A stretch of 64,000 nucleotides of DNA from a virus, in the IMG/VR virus record IMGVR_UViG_3300010389_000006, positions 21,160 to 85,159 of that record. One strand, 5' to 3'. Below the pieces are notes generated by a model that was not told the origin of the DNA, made no database searches, and saw only the letters and a list, made by a program, of their open reading frames with translations. Every line of letters starts with the position of its first letter. Within the stretch, counting starts at the first letter, position 1. Below, one piece after another: positions 48,001 to 56,700 of the stretch. Position numbers and translations under genes: made by a program.

Positions 48001-50159
48001 ATAGTGATGGTGTAGAAAAAGAATCTACAACATTAACAGTAAAGATTACAGAAAATACTCCCACTCTTTACTACTACTCCTCCACATATCAGAATATGGG
48101 TGGATCGGATAATGTTGAGGCATCTATAACAATTGATCCAAATAACCCAAAAGTTTTTGGTAGTGGATTTTTAGTAGAAGCATCTGAAATTAATATTTCT
48201 GATAATATTAATGGAAATACGGAGACTGGCGTTTTTGAATGTGTAACTCTCAATTCAGAAACAGCAAATGTAACTGAAGCGATTGTTACTGGATCTCTTA
48301 CTTCCCCTGCTATTTCAACAACCACTTTAACCACAACAACAATTTCAGCAACACCGCAACTTACTGTAAATTCTCCTACGACTAGATTTAGTGGAAATGT
48401 AAATATTGGAACTAATATTCAAATTTCCCAAAGTAATGGAAATATTACAACTTCAGGTATTCTGAAAACTACTGGATCATTTAACGTAAATGATCATATC
48501 ACTATTTCCGATAATATTATTGGATCTACTCCCACAAATGATATTGTATTGTCTCCAGCAACTGGACAACTTACAGAAATTATTTCCAACAAAGCATTGA
48601 TTATTCCTGTTGGTGATAATTTGGAAAGACCAGCATTTACTCCTGGAAACGGAGATGGTGCTATTCGTTTTAATACAGAAACTAGTCAATATGAAGGTTA
48701 TAATTCTTCAACCACTTCTTGGTCATCTCTAGGTGGAGTTCGTGATATTGATGGAAACACTTATATCTTGGCAGAACTTACTGCTGGAGCTAATGATAAC
48801 ACTCTATGGTTTTATAATGATGGTTTAAATACTCTAAGATTGGATAGAGAATTTTTAGATTTTAGAAACACAAAGAAAATTTCGTCTGGAAGATTGGGTC
48901 TTCCATCCTTTACATTATGGACAGCAAATACTCCAGTGTTGATTGGTCAATTTATTAAGTATAGAAATAATCTTTATGAGGTAACTGGATCTGGAACAAC
49001 AGCAACAGTTGGAAACGAACCAGTTCATGTTTCTGGAGCTCTTAATAATGGAACTGCTCAGTTAACTTGGTATTCTTCTGCCGTATCTCCACTTACATTT
49101 ACAGAAATTGAAGAACTAAGAGTTGCTCCGAATAAAGATGCTGCTCTTGTCGTCAATGGTGGACTAAAATTAGGCGGAACTACATCCGAAGATTGGAATA
49201 CTATTTCAACTCTGGTAGAAGATCTAACTATTGCTCCAAACCCTGGTAAAAAAGTAGTAATTAAATCATACACTCACCTTGCTATTCCTGCTGGTAATAA
49301 CAACCAGAAGAATACTGCTTCTGCTGTACCTGGATCAATTAGATTCAATACAGAAATTCAACAATTTGAAGGTTATAGCGGAACTAACTGGTCTTCTCTT
49401 GGTGGCGTAAGAGACGTTGATGGCAATACTTACATCATTCCAGAAACCGCACCAGCGGCAAACGAGAATATCTTGTATTTCTACAATGATAATCTCAACA
49501 CAATGCAGTTGACGAGGACTTCGTTAGACTTTACAAACATTGACACAATTACCACATCTGGTCTCAGTAATCTCTCTATTGACACTCCTCTTGTAACTCT
49601 AAATTCAAATGACACCACCATTGATAATAGAGATGTAGACAGAACCTTTATTAGCACAAGTAAGCAGTTCTTAGATCTAGGTCTCTCTTCTGGTTTAGTT
49701 GTTGATCCTGTATTAAGACTAGATGATCAGGGCGATGTTTATTTGAACACCACGTTTGGATCAGGAACTTTCAATGGTGTCAAAGTTCTCGATGGTCAAC
49801 TAAAAGAATTTGAGTTGGCAGATTATGCTATAAGGACAACAACATTCCAGTTAGCAAAAGGTGGTGCCGAAACTGGATCGTTTGTTTTATATGATTCTGG
49901 ATCTAGAAAAGGATGTAAAGTAACAGTGGTTTCTAAGTCTTCTTCTGGAAAAAGATCAATGACGGAGTATTCTGTTATAGATAATGGAACTGATATTTTC
50001 CACAATGAGTTTGGATCGTTGAATACATCTCTTGATCAATATTCAGCATCATTTGATTTCAACGCCATCAATGAGACCAGAATTTCTCTAACTCTTTCAA
50101 ATGATCATGCCAATGGCGACATTATTACGTTCACAATTCTCGTACAGGTAATTAAGTAA
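45030..50159 (+). CDS. Tail fibre-like protein with cupredoxin-like domains (1709 aa)
   Basis: A 1709-aa beta-rich protein. Residues 1-250 hold a phage fibre head-like segment and GSGY units (NSGVGYFPGEYQ, NAGSGYIPGSYS, NSGSGYTNGSYQ). Residues about 264-355 form a cupredoxin-like domain: GNTYRFDTSDASMVGHPLVF (H297), then C346, H349 and M352 in YRCSVHSGMG, the Cys/His/Met set of a type 1 copper site. Residues about 900-1025 form a second copy with the same spacing but lacking the ligands (I for H297, S1017, Y1020, with M1023 kept). Two RFNTE..QFEGY..WSSLGGVRD modules begin near 1209 and 1435. The end is a beta domain. Likely a tail appendage with possible metal binding; function unproven. Confidence 0.65.
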   Translation: MPAINVARTDTFETQRQKINQIGDQIFNISQGGSDLATGNLKLGDGTRIAPSLAFTTDASLGIYKTTDSEFGYVYNGKELLNIGIEGINLFKNLNLQRRFLYTEGLTTLNPGQNYDPGSYSSILLNGGTGNDASLDITVTEFVGTITNSGVGYFPGEYQGVVLTGGSGSGATVSFDVDGIEGNITNAGSGYIPGSYSNIPLAGGSGNGATADLEILGSSELTGTITNSGSGYTNGSYQLVGFFNTPTTTFVVTTTSNPGTPPPDNVYVIDGNVQQVLSLEKGNTYRFDTSDASMVGHPLVFDFGGNALPGAEFVTRQSSAQLGTPGSFIDLIIKPNASFSTIQYRCSVHSGMGASINITTGTTGSYGSGANANITVSGGSVSIDSWGTAGNGYQNGDVLTIDTLGGTGSGFSFTVSGIAYTGVIDTFTIVESGSGYVNGDILGINNADVGGSGSNFAFTINNNPGRIDEVIFFSKGIGYQTNDVLELPKSTSRSSVTLRGRVQGVSTTLSISSATITIADTDGIIAGMQVTADLNQPGQVAQGTTVQSVDSSTQITLSANPTSDGSALLTFQSPGSLTGITVSSTTGISNGYRVFVSSGSGVLDSNTVISGVNEQTNEIIISPQPIKAGVVDLLITPPFGDPTVDFQYVVGNLGVVSDYSISYGGSGYIIGDNLSVNPSDLTQPEEIDVISREVVEISFSNTISSGVFSVGDTIRNRDGEIESFSTGNTTSIPAAAGNSYTGISASGGNGTGATFNAIRDQQGGISFTINSPGYFYQDSDVLTIQGSDIGGASPTDNVQITVSSASSSPSREVYKVNLDGSNNLSSLIVQSSSEELLVSGDQIYLDGTTTLYELDSNGSSGFRFFFVIDGGPQITPDLTFYVGNSYQFNLTSSSLSGITFLLSKFRDGIWDPSYIQNISTTLSTSSKQITVSSTAGIEEGMIVSQAQNPGDTGNISPSSFVESVDGPTTLTLSEFPDTDGTATLNFRGQEYSDGVEKESTTLTVKITENTPTLYYYSSTYQNMGGSDNVEASITIDPNNPKVFGSGFLVEASEINISDNINGNTETGVFECVTLNSETANVTEAIVTGSLTSPAISTTTLTTTTISATPQLTVNSPTTRFSGNVNIGTNIQISQSNGNITTSGILKTTGSFNVNDHITISDNIIGSTPTNDIVLSPATGQLTEIISNKALIIPVGDNLERPAFTPGNGDGAIRFNTETSQYEGYNSSTTSWSSLGGVRDIDGNTYILAELTAGANDNTLWFYNDGLNTLRLDREFLDFRNTKKISSGRLGLPSFTLWTANTPVLIGQFIKYRNNLYEVTGSGTTATVGNEPVHVSGALNNGTAQLTWYSSAVSPLTFTEIEELRVAPNKDAALVVNGGLKLGGTTSEDWNTISTLVEDLTIAPNPGKKVVIKSYTHLAIPAGNNNQKNTASAVPGSIRFNTEIQQFEGYSGTNWSSLGGVRDVDGNTYIIPETAPAANENILYFYNDNLNTMQLTRTSLDFTNIDTITTSGLSNLSIDTPLVTLNSNDTTIDNRDVDRTFISTSKQFLDLGLSSGLVVDPVLRLDDQGDVYLNTTFGSGTFNGVKVLDGQLKEFELADYAIRTTTFQLAKGGAETGSFVLYDSGSRKGCKVTVVSKSSSGKRSMTEYSVIDNGTDIFHNEFGSLNTSLDQYSASFDFNAINETRISLTLSNDHANGDIITFTILVQVIK

Positions 50160-50160
50160 A

Positions 50161-50661
50161 ATGGCAAGTAATCTAAAAGAGTTTGATTCTTTGGGTGGAT
50201 TCTCTATTGATCAAGTATCAGTAATTGATGAAGATAGAAATGCCAAAGATCTAAACACATTAGAAATCAAGAATAGTTTTTATTCTGATAGTAAGACAAC
50301 ACAATATATTTTAAGAGGAATTAATACAGCAACTCTGCAGTTGGATGATGTTGGAACAACCATTCCATTAGAAAATTCAACTATCAATTTTATTACTGGA
50401 CATTTTCTAGCAGCAAATCCAAGTGGTGTTGTATATACAGGAAAGATTGAAAGTTCTGTTTTATGTGGACCAATTGGAAACACTACTGTTCAATCTAGTA
50501 TGTTGACAATTATCAAGCACGATGTTCCTGTTGGAGAGGCGTGGGAAATTGATACATTTTCAGCAGCAAATAGATTCAGTTATAATGTTGTGAGAACAGG
50601 AACAACACAGACAATCAAATGGGTTGTATCAACACAGGTTGTTAGTATTGCGTGGGCATAG
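50161..50661 (+). CDS. Small beta-rich virion protein
   Basis: A 166-aa protein (MASNLKEFDSLGGFSIDQVS, then NTLEIKNSFYSDSKTTQYIL and SAWEIDTF-like strands WEIDTFSAANRF). It is built of regular beta strands with no enzyme motif, and its start is 1 base after the fibre gene. It probably decorates or caps the fibre or serves as a tail-fibre connector. No named homologue. Confidence 0.6.
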   Translation: MASNLKEFDSLGGFSIDQVSVIDEDRNAKDLNTLEIKNSFYSDSKTTQYILRGINTATLQLDDVGTTIPLENSTINFITGHFLAANPSGVVYTGKIESSVLCGPIGNTTVQSSMLTIIKHDVPVGEAWEIDTFSAANRFSYNVVRTGTTQTIKWVVSTQVVSIAWA

Positions 50662-50664
50662 GTG

Positions 50665-50671
50665 CTAAATA
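50665..50671 (+). promoter_or_regulatory. Late promoter (CTAAATA)
   Basis: CTAAATA 38 bases before the ATG at 50709, with GGGAG in the leader as part of the ribosome-binding region. Confidence 0.6.
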
Positions 50672-50708
50672 TAACTGAGGATAATAACGGCGGGAGCTAG
50701 AAGGCACC

Positions 50709-53700
50709 ATGAGTTTTCATATTAATTCCGATAAAGAAAAGATTAGAGGCGTAAACCCTAAACTCATCGGTGATAATGAAGCTACTATTAGAGTTGGTAC
50801 TGGAACTGACGAGCGAGAAGTATTTCGTGCTCAGTTAGATCCAAATACCAATTTGCCCAGAATTGGTATTAACAGAACTGGTCAAAGAGTAAATAACATT
50901 GAGATTACTCAAGGTGGTACTGGATATACTCAAGTTCCTCTTGTAGAACTTTCTGCTCCACCAGCTGGCGGAACTCAAGCACTTGCATCTGCTTTTATTT
51001 TCAATGGAAGAATTTCTTCTATTGCTGTAAATGATCCTGGCAGTGGATACACTTCACCCCCATTAGTAACTATCACTGGCGGTAATGGTGCTGGTGCTGC
51101 TGCCGAAGCGTTCCTTGATACAGTTGACTTTGAACTTGATATCAATGGTGCTATTAGAACTTCTACATCTATCATTTCTGATACTGCTAGAGTTCTAAAC
51201 CTTGATATTGAAAACTTTGTTACTCCAGACTTAGCACTCAGAGGTCCAAGTCTAAAAACATACATGAATGGAACTGGAACCATTTGGAGTTCCAATGTAA
51301 TCCTTCAAAAAGGAGATTACAGATATTTTGGTCAAAACGTTTATGAGGCACTTAACTCTGGTCAAACTGGAGTTCTTGGACCTGAACATAGTGATGGCAT
51401 TGAACTGAATGGAGAAGTAAGATTTAAGCATATTGGTTTTAGAGTTGTAGATCCAAATAATGAACTGTATCTACAAACTGGAGAAGCAGGATTATTCCCA
51501 CGTTCAATTACACCTCAACTTGGTGATAGATCAGATAGAATTGCTACAACAGAATACGTCCTCAACCTAGCAACGAATGACGTTGGTGGTCGTATCTATG
51601 TTTCCGAACAGATTGGTTCCGATCTAAACGATGGTCGTTCAGCTGTAAACCCAGTTAGAACCATCAAGAAAGCGGCGCAACTTGCTTGGGAAACGGTTGG
51701 CGTAAAAGAAACTATTATTGTTTCTGGTGGTGATTATGTAGAAGATAACCCAATTTCACTCCCACCAGATGCTTCGGTTGTTGGTGATAACTTGCGTCTT
51801 GTTATCATTAGACCAGGAAATCCAAACAAGCACATCTTTAAGTTTGGTGATAAAAACTATGTAACTGGTGTTACGTATAGAGACCAAGTTGATTCAAACG
51901 GAGACCCAGTAGCAACTTGGGACTTTGCTATGGTCTTTGACGACAAGCAAAGAATTTCTATTGACTATGATGCTAATGGCGATTTTGGAACATCATTCCC
52001 AATTGGTCATCAAATTTTTGGTCCAAACAGATTTAGAGTTACTTTCCAGAATAACACAGGTCTTTCAGATCTACAGACTGGCGTTGAAGTTGTTGGTGTC
52101 AACACTGGTGCTAGAGCAAATGTTCTAGATGTCATATTCAACTCAACAACTGGAGCAAATGCGTATGTTTCTGGAACACTTGATGTTGAACTATCATCTG
52201 GTTCTTTCGTTGAGGGTGAGCAATACGACTACCTTATATCATCAACAACTGGACCAGCAATTGCTCTAACTATTTCTCAGACTGCTGGGGAAAACACTCT
52301 TAGATTTACTGATGATCCAGAATCAACCATTCCAGCTGGAACATATGTTTTCCTAGATGATACAACTGATGCTAATTTTACTCAAGGTTATTATCAGGTA
52401 GGATCTATTGATGACGCCAATGCTCCAACATACTGGGATGTAAACTTTGTTCCTGTTTTAGGATCTCCTGGATGGGATAGTTCCACTTCAGCATCAATTA
52501 CTATCAATGAAGCATCTCCTGATATTGAAACGTTTGATACAACCAGACTAAGATCAATTAGAGCTGAAGGTGAGGTTGTTTCTGTTGATGAGGATATTAC
52601 AACAACTTTACCAATTGTAAGACTTGACTTCTCACTACAAGGAGATCCCAGTATTGCTACTGGTGGTTTCCAAGAAGCACAGTTTGGTAGTGCTGAAGAT
52701 CTTGGTGGTGTTGTTTTCTACACCAGTGATCTTGTAGGAAGAACCAATACCCACGAGTTCAAAGAGGGTCAGGAAATCATCATCACTGGAATGCCAGTGG
52801 CAAACCCAGACCTTTCTGCGTTGAATGGTAAGCAAAGAATTTATAAAGTTCTTGAGGATGCTGACGGTAGAGCAAGAAGATTTGTTATTCCTAAGAAGTT
52901 TCCATCAATTGCTAATCCAGATCTAGATCCTGGTGAATTTGCCACGGTTCAGTCTTACTCAAAAGTAATTACACTTTCACTACTAAACTCACCAAACAAG
53001 TTCCAACTTACAACTCCAACTGATAGAAGATATCAGGATGCTTGTCAACTCATCAGAAACAACAGAGATTTTATTGCTGATGAAGTTGTAGGACGTATCA
53101 ACGATGAGTTCAAGAAAGAATATTACTCAGCATATAACATTGATACGGTAAACAACACTTTTGATATTTTCCTAGGAACAAGCAACTTTGCTCATACTTA
53201 TGTAAGTGGCGGAACTGTATACTTTGGAGCAACTCCATACACGATCACGGATTTTGTTTGGGACAATCTTAGCACTGGTGTTGCTACTATTACTCTAAGC
53301 ACTGCTCCTGGTTTTGTTGAAGATGATATTATTAGAATAGAAGATATTCTAGTTTCATGTGCTAATGGCGAAAAGTTATATCCAAGTTTTAGCATCCCCG
53401 TAGATGATGATCAGTGCCGTCAAGACATTGTTCACTTCTTGAATGCTCTAGTAAGAGACCTTGAGTTTGGAAGCAACCACAACGTCTTAGAAGCAGGTTC
53501 TAAGTATATCACTGGAGCTAAGATTGGATATGTAGAGAATGAGATTGTTCAAACCGTCCGTGCTATTGAGTATGCCAGAGAGTTGGCAATCTATGCGATG
53601 TGTAATTGGAGAATTGGAAACAGAACTCCTGGTGATCCTCTATATGCTCCACAGTATTCTACACTTGACAGATATTTTGATGATACTGTTATTACAGCAA

Positions 53701-56700
53701 CTGCTGGAACACCAGCTTGTTCTAACGTAGCATCTGCTATTACAACACTATCATATTTGTTTATTGATGTTGTTGCCAACAACACAAGTGGAACTTATCT
53801 AGACGCAGCATACCTAATCGCAAGAAACAAAGATCTCATTGCTCATCAGGCACTCCTAGATACCCAATCACAGTATCCTACACTAGGTCTTTCAAATACA
53901 CACGAAAGAAAGTGCCTCAGAGACATTGGATATGTTCTAAGAGGTCTCATCAGGGATCTGTGCCTTGGTGGAAACGCTGGAACAGTTACAGCAGCAAAAG
54001 CGTACTTTACTGCTAATGTTCTATCTGGTGTTGATGTAGATCAGATTGAAGAAACAAGATACGCTTATACCAAGGTAAGAGATTACGCTATTGACGCAAT
54101 GCGTAATTGGACTGATGGTGCTGGAACACCAGTAACAACATCATCAGATATTCCACAATTCACAGATGGAACTATTCTGGCAGATCCAGGAAGTCCAGAT
54201 TGCGCCAATGTAGCATCATCAATTGGCACTCTGATGGGAATTCTTGATGCAATTCTTGAGTATGGTGAAGATAGCGAAAGTCCAACTGCTACTGCTCCAA
54301 CATCTGTAATTGAGAATTATGGAACTCTATATGATATTTCAGAAATTATTACTTACCCAGATAGCTATCTTACTGATTTTAATAATCAAGTAGTAGCAAT
54401 TCGTGGCGACTATGATGACTATCCAATTATTGAAGCCTCACCTTATACACAGAATGCATCTGTCATTTCATTCTTAGGGGGTGGCGGCGCTAGAGTTGAT
54501 GGTTCTAAGGTCAAACAACCCAACTGTCCTTTCCCTGGTCTAGAATTAGATGGAACAGCATCATTCCCCAACCAAGGTAAGTCCATGGTTGCTGCTGCTT
54601 TCACCATTGTATCTTTTGGTGGAACGGGATATGAAATTATCAATGATGGTTATACTCAGTTAGTTTCTGTCTTCGTTATCTTCTGTGCTGACGGTGTTCT
54701 TGCCGAATCTGGTGGATATGCTTCTATCACAAACTCAGCAACAAACTTTGGACAATATGCTTTAAGAGCAACTGGATATAGAGACGAAGCATATGAATTT
54801 GACGTTGCTACTGTAGATGTTGTATCTCAGACAGCAACTGGAAGAACTACACTTACTATTTCTGGTATAGGAAGAGAACCACTTGAGCACTATGTCTGTA
54901 AGTTTGATGGTTTCTCCAATTTTGATGACGAAACAGAATACTTTATTGATTCTGTAAGTCAGGTTTCTGTTGGACCTCCTTTCTCCGCTACTATCACCAT
55001 TGATGATGGAACTGGAACTCCACTAGAACTTATCAGAGATTCTGATGGTGCTGTAATTACTGGTCTAACAAACTTACAGAATGCTCTAACACCACAAGGT
55101 CAGAACGCTACAATTAGACTACACAGACCATCTATTGTTAATAGTTCTTCTCACACTTGGGAATATGCTGGTTCTGGTACTAACTACCTTGCTCTTCCAG
55201 AGAACGGTGGTACTAAGATAGAAGCATTTGAGCAAGTATCTGAGAACTATGGTAGAGTCTATTGTTCTGGTACGGACGAACTTGGTGACTTCAAAGTTGG
55301 TACTTTTGCTAGAATTGAAAACAGAACTGGTAATATTACCTTTACTGGTACAGTTACGATCTCGGAAGTTGAATTCCTCAAACTGAAGGGTGGAGACGTT
55401 GTTGTTACTGGTTTTGACGCATCCAATACTCTTGGTGGTGCTAACGCAACCGACTCCAAACTACCAACTCAAAAAGCAGTTAGAGATTACATCACCAACA
55501 ACCTTGGTCCATACATCAACAAACCATATTCAACCAACGCTGTTCCTAGAGCACTAGTCGAACTTACTGATTCTGGTAAGATTTCTCTAGATCAGATTCC
55601 CGCTCTAAGACCATTCAGTGTCTACACTGTTGCTGATGAAGCAGAAAGACTTTCGATTGAAGGGGCACTTGCTGGTGATATTGCTATTCAGCAAGACACA
55701 TCAACATCGTTTATTCTAAACAACGATCTCGATAGTCTATTCCTTGGTTTTGCTGTAGACCCAACGCTACAATTTACCAATCAAAATATTTACACTGGAA
55801 CACCTTCTACGGGAAGAATTCAAGCAACTGAATACAGAGAAGGTGTTGTATATCAAATCAATATCACTGATGGTGGATCTGGTTATACAGTAGCACCAAC
55901 GGTTACAATTTCTGGTGGTAGTCCAGACCCCAATGGATCAGTTCCTGCTACAGCATCATGTACCATTGCAAATGGTGAAGTTGTTACAGTAACTATTACT
56001 GAGAATGCTGGATATAGGGGTGGTTATGGATACACAGCACAACCTATTGTAACCTTTACTGCTCCTCCTGGTGCTGGAACACAAGCAACTGGTAATGCTT
56101 TTATAGAAAGCAGACTATATGGTGATGTTGTCAACAGAATCAAAATGCTTGACACAGATAATTTTGATGACGATCTCGGAAATACAATTAATATTACTCG
56201 TGTTGTAAATACTTCTGCTTCCGATATCAACAACTGGGTATCTCTATCTAGTGATTCTGTTTCTGTTGGAACTCTTGTTGGTCCTGGTGTTATTTCCACA
56301 ACCTTACTTGGTACTGGAGCAGCAAACTCATTCACATTCCTTAGAGGCGACGAAAGTTATGCTCTAGCAGTTCAATCTCTCAAGGGTGCTGAATCTAGAT
56401 ACTTTGCTCAACTATATTCAACTGCTACTGTAGGATCTGCTCAACTTATCTTTACAACAAACTCCAATACTCTAATTGGACACGAAGTTAAACCAACGGT
56501 TGCTGGTATTGCTAACGACACCTCAATCAATGGTGTTGTAACTACTGGAGGTTTGACAACTGTATCAATCAATAATCCACTAACAGCAGAAATACCTGCG
56601 GGAACTGTTATTGAATTTGAAAGAGGATCTTCTCCACTACTATTTGAATCTTCATATACTCAGGGTGGATTTATTGATCAATTAGTTATTGGAAATGGTG

